A DNA stretch of 64,000 nt from Spirochaeta cellobiosiphila DSM 17781 (GTDB lineage Bacteria; Spirochaetota; Spirochaetia; DSM-17781), in the NCBI RefSeq assembly GCF_000426705.1, contig NZ_KE384554.1, forward strand, positions 447,480 through 511,479, written 5' to 3'. A model generated the notes under the pieces. That model was given only the letters and a program-made list of their open reading frames with translations, ran no database searches and was not told the DNA's origin. The translations under genes and the position numbers were made by a program. Shown here piece by piece: positions 8,765 to 17,692 of the stretch. How positions within the stretch are numbered: the first letter of the stretch is position 1; every line of letters starts with the position of its first letter.

Positions 8765-10264
8765 ATGAGCATTGTACGATTCTATTCTGTCATACTTGTC
8801 AGTTTCTTAATATTGGCTTGTGATGGTAATTATCTATTCAATAATGAGATGCAAGTGGACCAGTCCAGATCTGAAACTAGTGGATCAAAATCAAGAATCA
8901 TTAATGGCCTTCAATGGGCTGATGAAGAAGGAGCCCCTATTCATGCTCACGGAGGTGGATTTATAAAGGTAGATAATTACTATTATTGGTTTGGTGAAAA
9001 TCGTAATAGTGATTATTCCTTCAAGGAAGTATCCTGTTATCGTTCAACGGATTTGATGAATTGGGAATATAGAGGCGCCGCTCTCAATTCTGGAGGGGAA
9101 GAAGAGTTGACAGGAACGAATATTGAGAGACCTAAAGTTATATATAATGCTAGTACAGATACCTTCGTAATGTGGATGCATTGGGAAAATGGAGAACATT
9201 ATGGAGAAGCGAGGACAGCAGTGGCTAGTGCAAGTAATGTAGAAGGTCCCTATACCTATCATGGAAGCTTTAGACCTTATGATGATACTGATGTGATGGA
9301 TAATGGAAAACCAGGATACATGTCCAGAGATTGTAATCTTTTTGTAGATGATGATGGTACTGGATATTTTATTTCCTCCTCCAATGAAAACATGGATTTA
9401 CACTTATATAAACTAACAGATGATTATTTGGAGATAGATTATTTAGTAACTAAGTTATTTGAAGGACAGCAGAGGGAGGCACCTGTACTTTTCAAGCGCG
9501 AAGGCACTTACTTTTTGTTAACTTCAGGATGCACAGGATGGTCTCCAAACCGGGCTAAGTACGCGGTATCAACATCCCTGTCATCAGGTTGGTCCTCCAT
9601 GAAAAATATTGGGGATTCTACGACATACCATTCTCAACCCACCTATGTTATTCCCGTAGCAGGGACTGAGGGAACGGAATATATATATGCAGGTGACCGA
9701 TGGGCTGGTGCATGGAGTGGTCCCTATTTAACATCTTCTTATGTTTGGTTACCATTAGAATTTCCTACTTCCACCACTATGTCACTTGAATGGTGTAATA
9801 ATTTGGTTATCAATACCAGTGCAGGAAAGGTTGAAGGAGACTATAATCCCCTAGCCTTTACAAATGTAAATAGTTCAAAGGTAATGGAAGTCTTTAATGC
9901 ATCAACATCTGATAGTGGAATTATCACTCAATACGATAATAACGACTTAGGAAATCAGCATTGGGAATTGGTCTATGATAATGGTGGTTATTTTTATCTA
10001 GAGAATGTTAACAGCCGAAAAGTGATGGATGTTCCATCCTCATCAACGATGGAAGGGAAAGGCTTGATACAATACAGTTCTAATGGTGGTAACAATCAGA
10101 AATGGCAATTAAAGGATCAAGGAGATGGGACCTATGGTCTCATAAACAAAAATAGCTCTCTATATGTTACGGTTCCTGATTACTCCATAGAAAATGGAAC
10201 TCAACTTATTCAAAGTTCTTTTAATGGTTCAACGAATCAGTTGTGGACCATCAGTACCTATTAA
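8765..10264 (+). CDS. Secreted GH43 exo-1,3-galactanase-like lipoprotein with C-terminal ricin-type lectin domain
   Basis: 499-residue lipoprotein (lipobox LILACDG). The GH43 five-blade region spans about residues 45-355: HAHGGGFIKVDNYYYWFGEN, then IERPKVIYNASTDTFVMWMH (candidate pKa-tuning Glu) and QREAPVLFKREGTYFLLTSG (candidate acid Glu). The usual catalytic Asp base at the first position is replaced by His, as known for subfamily 24 exo-beta-1,3-galactanases. A ricin-type beta-trefoil (CBM13-like) covers about 365-499, with three QxW-type repeats NQHW, NQKW and NQLW. Catalytic domain plus CBM13 is the known layout of bacterial 1,3-galactanases. It probably trims arabinogalactan at the cell surface. 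RBS AAGGAG precedes the ATG; a 147-base gap separates it from the lyase. Confidence 0.82.
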   Translation: MSIVRFYSVILVSFLILACDGNYLFNNEMQVDQSRSETSGSKSRIINGLQWADEEGAPIHAHGGGFIKVDNYYYWFGENRNSDYSFKEVSCYRSTDLMNWEYRGAALNSGGEEELTGTNIERPKVIYNASTDTFVMWMHWENGEHYGEARTAVASASNVEGPYTYHGSFRPYDDTDVMDNGKPGYMSRDCNLFVDDDGTGYFISSSNENMDLHLYKLTDDYLEIDYLVTKLFEGQQREAPVLFKREGTYFLLTSGCTGWSPNRAKYAVSTSLSSGWSSMKNIGDSTTYHSQPTYVIPVAGTEGTEYIYAGDRWAGAWSGPYLTSSYVWLPLEFPTSTTMSLEWCNNLVINTSAGKVEGDYNPLAFTNVNSSKVMEVFNASTSDSGIITQYDNNDLGNQHWELVYDNGGYFYLENVNSRKVMDVPSSSTMEGKGLIQYSSNGGNNQKWQLKDQGDGTYGLINKNSSLYVTVPDYSIENGTQLIQSSFNGSTNQLWTISTY

Positions 10265-10273
10265 ATCATAGAA

Positions 10274-10304
10274 GGGCTGTTACATAAATATTTTGTAACA
10301 GCCC
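10274..10304. terminator. Convergent bidirectional terminator
   Basis: Perfect 11-bp inverted repeat GGGCTGTTACA / TGTAACAGCCC around a nine-base loop, lying between the converging galactanase and arabinofuranosidase genes. The strongest intrinsic-terminator-like stem in the first 20 kb. Confidence 0.8.
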
Positions 10305-10320
10305 ATAAGAACAGAGTCTT

Positions 10321-11832
10321 TTATTCGTTTATACTCAAGGTAATAAAGGATCGGGCTGGAAGTTTTATATTCAGAAGAGAACCTTCTCTACTGTAATCAG
10401 AAAACTCCTGAGGAGTTACTACAGATGGGGATTCAAAACTATTATGACTATTTAGTTTTTCACCATGCAATATCCTGCCAGATATATTCCTAACCTGATC
10501 CCCCCGTAGATCCAGAGTTATATCCTTATTCTTTTCTGGATTAAGGTTGGTCATTGAAACCAAATACTGATCCTTCTTCCTGGATGCTGATAGGGAGAAG
10601 TCTGAGTACTTTTGGTCCTTATAAGAATCCTGATGTTCCGTCTCATCATAGAATATAGGCAAATTGGTAGCATCCATGTGATTCTTATTCATTTCCATTA
10701 CATGATAAGTGGGAGTTAATACTAATTGGTCATCCTTTGTTAATAGAGGAGCCTGTAAGACATTCACTGCCTGGGCTAAATTAGCCATGTGTAATCTATC
10801 GCTATGTTTATGAAATATATCAAAATGAAGACTAGCGCTTAGTGCATCCCGAATTGTATTCTGCTGATAAAGAAATCCTGGATTCGTGTCCTTTTCCACT
10901 TTATGCCAGATACCCCATTCATCGAAAATTAGACCTATCTTTTTGTGGGGATCGTAATGATCCATTATTGTTTTATGACGCTCCAGCAGTGTATTGGATT
11001 TCCAGCTATTTAACATGAGTTCTTTCCATAAGCCGATATCCGAGTCTAGGGCATGACCTTTATTATCCCAATCACCATTGATAGTGTAATAATGTAATGA
11101 TATTCCCTTGCAAAATCTGTCTTCAGGTAATCCAGAAGGACAAGCAACTAACTTTTGCATCATCACTTCCATCCAATGATAATCATCGCTATTAGGGCCA
11201 CAGATGATTTTATACAACTCATTATCCCCATAATTTCTACAATAGGTGGAATATCTTCTAGCCTGGTCAGCATAGAAGTCAGCCTTCATTCCTCCTCCGC
11301 ATCCCCAGTTTTCGTTACCGACTCCCCAATATTTAATCTTCCATGGTTGTTCACGCCCATTTTTCTTTCGTAATTCTGACATGGGACTTTTACCATCAAA
11401 TGTCATGTATTCAACCCATTGAGACATCTCTCTAACGCTGCCGGAACCTACATTGCCTGTTATATATGGTTCCGTACCTAGTAGATCACAGAGCTCCATA
11501 AACTCATGCGTACCAAAATGGTTGTTTTCCACGACACCACCCCAATGGGTGTTAATCATTTCTGGACGGGTCTCTTTGGGGCCTATCCCATCTTCCCAGT
11601 GATATTCATCAGCAAAGCATCCACCGGGCCATCGTAGATTAGGGATACCCAGCTTTTTAAAAGCTTCCACGATATCAAGACGAATACCATTTTTATTGGG
11701 AATAGGACTATCTGGACCAACATAGAAACCATCATAGATACATCGACCTAGATGTTCAGCAAAATGACCATAGATGTGCCTGCTTATTGTTGATCCAGGT
11801 GCATCTAGATTAATTATTACCTTGTTTTTCAA
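10321..11832 (-). CDS. abfA: Alpha-L-arabinofuranosidase, GH51
   Basis: Cytoplasmic 503-residue enzyme that removes terminal alpha-L-arabinofuranose from arabino-oligosaccharides. The GH51 barrel is clear: acid/base Glu in [10 protein letters not shown] (near residue 175) and nucleophile Glu in IFDEWGIWH (near residue 300), with [20 protein letters not shown] in the N-terminal third. Length equals the usual ~500. No signal peptide. RBS GGAG lies just before the ATG. It is the last gene of a minus-strand operon: ArsR-type regulator, GH43, GH51, with 16 bases between the two hydrolases. The GH43 partner probably shares the substrate. Confidence 0.95.
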   Translation of the reverse strand: MKNKVIINLDAPGSTISRHIYGHFAEHLGRCIYDGFYVGPDSPIPNKNGIRLDIVEAFKKLGIPNLRWPGGCFADEYHWEDGIGPKETRPEMINTHWGGVVENNHFGTHEFMELCDLLGTEPYITGNVGSGSVREMSQWVEYMTFDGKSPMSELRKKNGREQPWKIKYWGVGNENWGCGGGMKADFYADQARRYSTYCRNYGDNELYKIICGPNSDDYHWMEVMMQKLVACPSGLPEDRFCKGISLHYYTINGDWDNKGHALDSDIGLWKELMLNSWKSNTLLERHKTIMDHYDPHKKIGLIFDEWGIWHKVEKDTNPGFLYQQNTIRDALSASLHFDIFHKHSDRLHMANLAQAVNVLQAPLLTKDDQLVLTPTYHVMEMNKNHMDATNLPIFYDETEHQDSYKDQKYSDFSLSASRKKDQYLVSMTNLNPEKNKDITLDLRGDQVRNISGRILHGEKLNSHNSFESPSVVTPQEFSDYSREGSLLNIKLPARSFITLSINE

Positions 11833-11848
11833 TTTACCACTCCTTAAT

Positions 11849-12814
11849 TTATCTTGACTCAGGTATAGGTTTCCCCAAAATGGGATATCCTTTCTCGTCC
11901 CAGAGTATTTTTTGTATTCTTGTATGTCGATTAGGATCGTCTAAAGGGTCACCGGCTGTGTTCTTATAATTACGAGCATGGTAGACAAGATAATCCTCAC
12001 TATCATCTTCAGACTTTGTAAAACTATTATGTCCAGGACCATAGATATGGTTATCCTCTGAACTCTTAAAGACAGGATCCGAACTCTTTTTCCATGAATC
12101 AACATTAAGTAAATCATCTGTCACACTAGCAATGAGCATCCCCATACAATAATGATGATCTGTTCCGCTAGCAGAATAGGTTAAGAAAACTTTACCATTT
12201 CTTATTAAAACAGCAGGACCTTCATTCACTTCATGCAAATGTTGTTCCCATGAGAACTCTGGTTGACTAAGTAATAAGGGTTCCCCTTTTATACACCAGG
12301 GGCTTTCCATTTCAGCAATATAAAGGTTACTAATATCTGGAGTGGAATCAGGTTTCTGAGCCCAAACAAGATATCTTTTATTATTACATTCAAACACAGT
12401 GGCATCTAAGGTAAAATGAGTTTGTCCTGTATCAATTCTCCCTTTTTCTATCCACTCTCCCTGTAGAGGATTGTCAGAACTATTCTCTAACACATATTTA
12501 TGAATGTTCCATGTATCTTTAGAATCACCAGCAGCAAAATAGATATACCACTTATTATCCAGGTAATGGATTTCCGGAGCCCAGATATGAGATCCCATCA
12601 TTCCAGTAGGATGCTTATGCCAGATATTGACAGGACGAGCCTGTTCTAACTCAGCCAGAGTTTTACTTCTTCTGAGTTCAATTAAGTCATAGTCAGGGAC
12701 TGTCCCTGTAAAATAGTAATACCCATCTTTATGCTTATATATCCAGGGATCAGCACGAAATGGGATAAATGGATTTGATAATCCTTCGATGACTAAATCA
12801 TTTATCGTAAACAT
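11849..12814 (-). CDS. GH43 glycoside hydrolase, arabinosidase/xylosidase type
   Basis: About 321-residue five-bladed propeller hydrolase without signal peptide. The three expected acidic residues are visible: base Asp in [10 protein letters not shown], Asp in FTLDATVFE, and acid Glu in [31 protein letters not shown] is a family block. The frame is open from 12880, but ATG 12814 follows GGAAGG at a proper distance and starts just two bases after the upstream stop (TAA-G-ATG), so I use it. Lying between an ArsR-type regulator and a GH51 arabinofuranosidase, it is most likely an exo-acting arabinofuranosidase; exact specificity (arabinose or xylose) cannot be read. Confidence 0.88.
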   Translation of the reverse strand: MFTINDLVIEGLSNPFIPFRADPWIYKHKDGYYYFTGTVPDYDLIELRRSKTLAELEQARPVNIWHKHPTGMMGSHIWAPEIHYLDNKWYIYFAAGDSKDTWNIHKYVLENSSDNPLQGEWIEKGRIDTGQTHFTLDATVFECNNKRYLVWAQKPDSTPDISNLYIAEMESPWCIKGEPLLLSQPEFSWEQHLHEVNEGPAVLIRNGKVFLTYSASGTDHHYCMGMLIASVTDDLLNVDSWKKSSDPVFKSSEDNHIYGPGHNSFTKSEDDSEDYLVYHARNYKNTAGDPLDDPNRHTRIQKILWDEKGYPILGKPIPESR

Positions 12815-12815
12815 C

Positions 12816-13730
12816 TTATATTTCCTTCCATTTGATTTGAACTCGGATGCCCTGATTGTAATTACCAAAGCCTTTTCCAAATAATGTTAATCCACCACAG
12901 TTAACCGCTTCATTAGGAACACCGATTTTTAATGAAATATCTGCTGTATGATTTGTATTTATTTGGCTGATATCAATATCTGAGATCTTTAAACCATCAA
13001 TAAATGTACCAGAATCATTAATGATTAACCTTTTCAATAACCCGAATTGATTGAGATCCTGATACCACCAACTTGGTGTTAATAAGCCCCGAGGTTCACC
13101 AAAATCACCGGGACTGGTCCAAAATCCAAGGAGGACATCATTGATGTGAAAATGAATATCTGAAGGATAGTTCTCATTAACACCCGGAGCTTCTGAGCTT
13201 AATTCAAAACTTATTTCCAATTCTTCAATGACTTGTTTTGGTTTTAAAAAATTCGGGATCCGATACTCTACATATCCCTGAGCAAGCCATAAAATACCTG
13301 CATTGATTCGATCAGGATGGGTAAAAAATCTGTTATCATCAAAACAACCAATAACGTGGTCAACTGTGGCAATTCCACAGGTTGGTGTTACATCAAAGTT
13401 AAAATAATGCCCCACATCAAGTTCAAGTTCATAAACAGAATCTTTTTTTATAGAATGTTTGAAATCAGCTACTAAGGTTTCATGAGTGAGACTACAAAGC
13501 TTTTGTGTTCCTTTCTTGCCAGTAGCCATTGTAATATTAATGAGGTTAGCCTCCTGGAGTAGCTTAATATGACTCGTTAAGGCGCCCTTGGTTAAATTCA
13601 AATGAGTGGCTATATCATTTATTTTCAACTGACCGTGTTCTGCTATTAATGACAGGATTTCCAGTCTGACATCAGAACCTAATGCTTTAAAAATGATGGA
13701 GCCATCACGAATATCTTTCAAATGTATCAA
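12816..13730 (-). CDS. ArsR-type winged-helix regulator with large C-terminal sensor domain
   Basis: About 304 residues. Residues ~10-85 form an ArsR-like winged helix (ALGSDVRLEILSLIAEHGQ, then LNLTKGALTSHIKLLQEANL). The remaining ~215 residues are a beta-rich domain I cannot name; such regulators are found beside arabinosidase genes in Firmicutes and spirochaetes, so the domain may bind a sugar. It has the cysteines CGIATVDHVIGC but no ArsR metal-site pattern. The frame is open from GTG 13739, but AGGTGA (13736-13741) fits the in-frame TTG at 13730 at five bases, which I take as the start. It heads the GH43-GH51 operon and probably controls it and the divergent transport genes. Confidence 0.78.
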   Translation of the reverse strand: MIHLKDIRDGSIIFKALGSDVRLEILSLIAEHGQLKINDIATHLNLTKGALTSHIKLLQEANLINITMATGKKGTQKLCSLTHETLVADFKHSIKKDSVYELELDVGHYFNFDVTPTCGIATVDHVIGCFDDNRFFTHPDRINAGILWLAQGYVEYRIPNFLKPKQVIEELEISFELSSEAPGVNENYPSDIHFHINDVLLGFWTSPGDFGEPRGLLTPSWWYQDLNQFGLLKRLIINDSGTFIDGLKISDIDISQINTNHTADISLKIGVPNEAVNCGGLTLFGKGFGNYNQGIRVQIKWKEI

Positions 13731-13833
13731 AGTTATCACCTATATTTCTGCTAGTTATAGTTTAGATATTAATAAATTAGTACATATATAATTTTAGAAC
13801 AAGACTTTTATGTAATTAAATAGGGATTATATT

Positions 13834-13845
13834 TAGATATATCTA
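13834..13845. promoter_or_regulatory. AT-rich palindrome in divergent promoter region, candidate operator
   Basis: TAGATATATCTA is a perfect 12-bp palindrome in the 174-base region between the ArsR-type regulator and the divergent binding protein gene. Related half sites TTTAGAT occur nearby (about 13758 and 13852). ArsR-family proteins bind AT-rich dyads of this length, so it is a reasonable operator. Confidence 0.4.
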
Positions 13846-13863
13846 TATTAGTTTAGATTTCTG

Positions 13864-13892
13864 TTGACCACAAAAAAAACTCATCATAAAGT
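13864..13892 (+). promoter_or_regulatory. Sigma-70-like promoter for the second sugar transport operon
   Basis: TTGACC (13864-13869), 17-base spacer, TAAAGT (13887-13892), followed by RBS AAGGAGA and ATG 13914. The -10 match is only partial. The palindrome at 13834 lies about 20 bases upstream of the -35 box. Confidence 0.45.
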
Positions 13893-13913
13893 GTTCTTGT
13901 AAGGAGAGTATGT

Positions 13914-15191
13914 ATGATAAAGAGTTCAATTTGTAATCTTTTAAGGATTTTACTCATAGGAGTAATGATTCTATTTGCGGGATGTCAAAAGAATGGTAAT
14001 GAAAATGAATCTGGTAAGAAAGTTACAGATATTACCTTTCTAACACCACTATCAGGTGCAGATGGATCTTATATGGATAAGATTATCCAAGGGTTTAATG
14101 AAGCAAATCCGGATATAAAAGTATCCCATTTCGTTGTAGAACAATCTACAGAATACAAGCAAAAGCTTTCAACAGGAGTATCAAGCGGCTCAGCTCCAGA
14201 GGTTGTTCTAATAAGAAAATTTGATATGCCACTATATTTTGATCAATTTGAAGAAATTCCAATAGAAGATTTGATGAATCATGGTATTGATACTAATGAT
14301 ATCTACCCTAACCTATTATCAGGTCTTGAAAGGGAAAACAGTATCCTTGGTATACCTTTAGATGTATGGATTTTTTATATGGCCTACAACAGAGCCAACT
14401 TCCTTGAGGCGGGACTTGATCCAGACAATCCTCCCATAAATAGAGAAGAATTTGTAGCAGATATGAAGGCTTTAAAGAGGATAACCCCCAAAGGAGTAAC
14501 TCCCTATTACGAAGATTTAACCTGGGGTTGGATATGGGCCCATCTGTTATGGCAATTTGGAGGAGATTTTCTAAGTGAAGACTTTAAGAGTCCTGCTTTT
14601 AAAGAAAAAGGAGTAGAAGTCATCAAGTTCCTTATGCAATTGCAGGAGGAAGGAATCATACCAGATACTGTAGTAGATGCAGGTCCTGCCTTTGAATCGG
14701 GAGATTCTTCTGTACTGATAACAGGGGTATGGACAATAAATGCCTGGTATGAACTATTCGGATCAGACTTTGGATATGCAGCAGCACCTCAACTGGGATC
14801 AACTCAATCCGTCTTTGGAGGTTCCCATATTATTGCTTTAACAAAGGATGGAAATGCAGATCCTATCAAACGGGAAGCCTCTATGCGATGGGTTAAATAC
14901 TTGTGGGATCATATGCTGGATTGGTACAGAGCTGGTCAAACACCCTCCAGAATCTCTATTGCAGAAAGCGATGAATTAAAAGAACAGCTGCCTTTGATTT
15001 GGACAGTGGCTCAACAAGTTCCTTATGTAAAATCATTTCAAATGTTTCCCTATATCTCTGAAGTTCAGGATGAAATATCCGTGTATCTTCAATCAGCCTT
15101 ACTCACAAAAGAGTTATCACCAGAAGAAGCAATGGAAAAGGCCTCTGAGGCCGTACAGTATGTATTGGATGATTATTGGGCTATGCAGTAA
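13914..15191 (+). CDS. Sugar-binding lipoprotein of ABC importer
   Basis: 425-residue family 1 solute-binding protein with a lipobox ILFAGCQ, anchored outside the cytoplasmic membrane. EANPDIKVSHFVVEQ and GSAPEVVLIRKFD in the first 100 residues are typical of the UgpB/MalE-like group. It belongs to the normal ~420-residue class, unlike the LplA-type proteins at 1533 and 5376. RBS AAGGAGA precedes the ATG. It is followed by two permease genes in the same direction, so it is the receptor of a second importer in this locus, probably with a different oligosaccharide range. It is divergent from the ArsR-GH43-GH51 operon. Confidence 0.93.
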   Translation: MIKSSICNLLRILLIGVMILFAGCQKNGNENESGKKVTDITFLTPLSGADGSYMDKIIQGFNEANPDIKVSHFVVEQSTEYKQKLSTGVSSGSAPEVVLIRKFDMPLYFDQFEEIPIEDLMNHGIDTNDIYPNLLSGLERENSILGIPLDVWIFYMAYNRANFLEAGLDPDNPPINREEFVADMKALKRITPKGVTPYYEDLTWGWIWAHLLWQFGGDFLSEDFKSPAFKEKGVEVIKFLMQLQEEGIIPDTVVDAGPAFESGDSSVLITGVWTINAWYELFGSDFGYAAAPQLGSTQSVFGGSHIIALTKDGNADPIKREASMRWVKYLWDHMLDWYRAGQTPSRISIAESDELKEQLPLIWTVAQQVPYVKSFQMFPYISEVQDEISVYLQSALLTKELSPEEAMEKASEAVQYVLDDYWAMQ

Positions 15192-15257
15192 GGAAGAAGA
15201 ATGGGGAGATAATCCGGTTATTATCTCCCTCCTGCCTAACAGTAAAGAGAGGTCTAT

Positions 15258-16139
15258 ATGAAAAAAAATTTATCCCCCTGGTTATATCTATTACCACATC
15301 TAATGTTCTTTATGATTTTTATCTTTATTCCCTTAATTATTAACAGTGGAATTAGCTTTTTTAATTGGAGTTTATTAGGCAAGAAAGCATTTATAGGAAT
15401 TGAAAACTATCGTCGGATAGCCTCAGATCCTCGATTCTGGCAAACGGTTAAAAACACTGTGATCTTTGCCGCCGTTAGTTCTCCCCTGGTTATTGTCACA
15501 GGCCTATTATTTGCCAGTATTTTAACGAAGGATATCAAAGGAAAACTCTGGATTCTTATAGCCATTGTCTCTCCCACTTTCTTCGGTTCCGTAGGAATAC
15601 TAACAACATGGAAATGGATATTTGCCTCTCACCCCGGAGGTTTAGCCAATTACTACCTCAGTCATCTAGGAATTATTGATAACGCTATTTCCTGGTTTGG
15701 TACAAGCACTAGATCATGGATAATCATAGTAATCGTTACTATTTGGTGGATTGTCGGCTTTAGTGTTCTACTTTATATAGGGGCCTTGAAACGCATTCCT
15801 TCAGAACAGTATGAAGCCGCACAATTAGATGGTGCTGGTGCCTTTAGACGCTTTGTCTACATAACGTTGCCCTGGATCCGCAATGTTCTGTTCTTTGATA
15901 TCATTAGGCAGATTTTATTAGCTTTTGGCCTATTTGATCAGGTGTACTTCTTTACAGAAGGAGGTCCGGCGGGTTCAACAAGAACCATGGTTTATTATCT
16001 ATTTTCCACTGGAATCAATAGACAAGCCTTGGGCCGTTCTGCGGCTATTTCTTGGTATATCTTTGCTGTCATTTTAATATTTGCAGTGATCCAATTAATG
16101 GGAATGACCAAATCTATCTCAAATGCGGAGGATAACTAA
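15258..16139 (+). CDS. Sugar ABC permease, MalF/UgpA type
   Basis: 293-residue inner-membrane permease with six predicted transmembrane helices and the EAA loop SEQYEAAQLDGAGAFRRF followed by YITLPWIRN. FIFIPLIINSGISFFNWSLLG at the N-terminus is typical of CUT1 permeases. It lies 66 bases after the binding protein and two bases before the next permease. RBS AGAGAGG (15247-15253) precedes the ATG. Confidence 0.93.
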   Translation: MKKNLSPWLYLLPHLMFFMIFIFIPLIINSGISFFNWSLLGKKAFIGIENYRRIASDPRFWQTVKNTVIFAAVSSPLVIVTGLLFASILTKDIKGKLWILIAIVSPTFFGSVGILTTWKWIFASHPGGLANYYLSHLGIIDNAISWFGTSTRSWIIIVIVTIWWIVGFSVLLYIGALKRIPSEQYEAAQLDGAGAFRRFVYITLPWIRNVLFFDIIRQILLAFGLFDQVYFFTEGGPAGSTRTMVYYLFSTGINRQALGRSAAISWYIFAVILIFAVIQLMGMTKSISNAEDN

Positions 16140-16141
16140 AT

Positions 16142-16990
16142 ATGATTAAGAGAAAGACATTAGGAAATGCAGTATTATCTGTCTTTTCATGGATAATAGG
16201 CTTACTATGGTTCTCCCCCATACTATGGATGCTTTCGACCTCCCTTAAGCCGACAAAAGAAGCTATTCAAGAAGTCAAACCCCATTGGATACCGGAGCAT
16301 ATTACCTTTGAGAACTATTCCTATCTATTTGCCTCTATTAGCGGTATTAGTGTGACTAAGGGAATACTGAATAGCTTTCTAGTTGGACTACTGACTATTC
16401 TGCTTACTATTGCCGTGTGTATACCAGCGGCGTATGCCTTGTCACGACTTAAATTCAAAGGTCAAAGAACGATCTTTCTTCTGTATATCTGTGTACTAGC
16501 CTTCCCACCTATTTTGTTTTTAGTTCCTAATTATTTCATTGTCCATACCCTGGGGTTGATGGATAGCTTTGCTGCTTTAATCTTTCCTGCAGTGGGTGGC
16601 ACCTTTGGAGTTTTCTTACTTAGACAGTATATGGTGGGTATTGCCAAAGATTTAGAAGATGCTGCCTGGATTGATGGATGCTCAAAGTTCCGATTCATGA
16701 TTTCCATTGTGACACCCTTCGTTAAGCCTGCTCTGGTGGTTCTATCTTTGATGACCTTTATAAACTCATGGAATAACTTCCTATGGCCCTTATTAGTACT
16801 CAATTCCCCTCAGAAATTAACGTTACCAATAACCTTAGTTCGCTTTACCGCAGGTTGGGGTGATCCCTACCGGGGAATTGGGGTACTCATGGCAGGAGCT
16901 TTTATCTCTACGATTCCAACCTTAATCTTATTCTTAGGATTCTATAAATACCTACTAGAAGGAGTCACTGTAGGGACTGTAAGTAAGTAA
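16142..16990 (+). CDS. Sugar ABC permease, MalG/UgpE type
   Basis: 282-residue inner-membrane permease, six helices, with the EAA loop DLEDAAWIDGCSKFRFMISIVTP shortened here as DLEDAAWIDGC and FMISIVTPFVKPAL. The start is two bases after the upstream stop, so the two permeases are translationally coupled. With the binding protein at 13914 they form a complete importer except for the ATPase, which must be supplied elsewhere. Confidence 0.93.
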   Translation: MIKRKTLGNAVLSVFSWIIGLLWFSPILWMLSTSLKPTKEAIQEVKPHWIPEHITFENYSYLFASISGISVTKGILNSFLVGLLTILLTIAVCIPAAYALSRLKFKGQRTIFLLYICVLAFPPILFLVPNYFIVHTLGLMDSFAALIFPAVGGTFGVFLLRQYMVGIAKDLEDAAWIDGCSKFRFMISIVTPFVKPALVVLSLMTFINSWNNFLWPLLVLNSPQKLTLPITLVRFTAGWGDPYRGIGVLMAGAFISTIPTLILFLGFYKYLLEGVTVGTVSK

Positions 16991-17007
16991 TATAAGATGA
17001 TATTGTA

Positions 17008-17042
17008 TCTCCCATAATGTAATTATTTACTTTTATGGGAGA
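17008..17042 (+). promoter_or_regulatory. Hairpin sequestering the ribosome-binding site of the CBM9-like gene
   Basis: Perfect 10-bp inverted repeat TCTCCCATAA / TTATGGGAGA with a 15-base loop. The 3' arm contains the only Shine-Dalgarno sequence (GGGAGA, 17037-17042) of the next gene, whose ATG follows 8 bases later. No U tract follows, so it is not an ordinary terminator; it may lower or control translation of the last gene of the operon. Confidence 0.55.
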
Positions 17043-17050
17043 AAATATCT

Positions 17051-17692
17051 ATGACAGAACTTCACATAACACAGCTTCCCTATGTTACTCCAGATATAGA
17101 AGTTATAGGAACTTACCTAGAGGAGCACACACAAGAGCACCCCATTAATACTGTTAATTGGCAAGCTTATCCCTATACTCCGGAAGTTCATTTTTGGACA
17201 GCTTATAACAAGGATTCTCTTTTCATACATTATAAAGTTCAAGAAGATTACACAAAAGCAATTCACACAGACAATAACTCAGAGGTTCATAAGGATAGTT
17301 GTGTAGAGTTCTTTGTAAGCCCTATAGACGAGTATTACTTTAATTTTGAATTTAATGCCATTGGGACGAAATATGCGGCCAGAAGAAAGTCACGACAGGA
17401 ATACCAATTCCTGGATCAAAACTCACTAGATAGAATTGAAACATTCTCATCATTAGGAAATACTCCCTTCTCTGAGGTTCAATTAAAAGATAAATGGACA
17501 TTGACCATTAAAATCCCTCTGGACATTTTGTGGATAGATCGCCTTCCTTCAAAAGGGGACTGCTTTAGGGCCAATTTCTATAAATGCGGTGATGAATTAA
17601 CACAGGCTCACTTTTTGACTTGGAGTGAGATAAACACTCCTGAACCAGATTTTCACAGACCAGAATATTTTGGGAAAGTGATATTAGAGTGA
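17051..17692 (+). CDS. CBM9-like carbohydrate-binding protein, cytoplasmic
   Basis: 213 residues resembling the CBM9/DOMON-like domain in its single-domain form: PEVHFWTAYNKDSLFIHYKV, then HKDSCVEFFVSP and, at the C-terminus, FLTWSEINTPEPDFHRPEYF, which are hallmark blocks. No signal peptide, so it is not secreted as written. Single-domain CBM9-like proteins are common in arabinogalactan and pectin loci but their job is not settled; binding of imported glycans is a guess. Its end overlaps the convergent ComM gene by 9 bases, so no separate terminator exists here. Confidence 0.78.
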   Translation: MTELHITQLPYVTPDIEVIGTYLEEHTQEHPINTVNWQAYPYTPEVHFWTAYNKDSLFIHYKVQEDYTKAIHTDNNSEVHKDSCVEFFVSPIDEYYFNFEFNAIGTKYAARRKSRQEYQFLDQNSLDRIETFSSLGNTPFSEVQLKDKWTLTIKIPLDILWIDRLPSKGDCFRANFYKCGDELTQAHFLTWSEINTPEPDFHRPEYFGKVILE

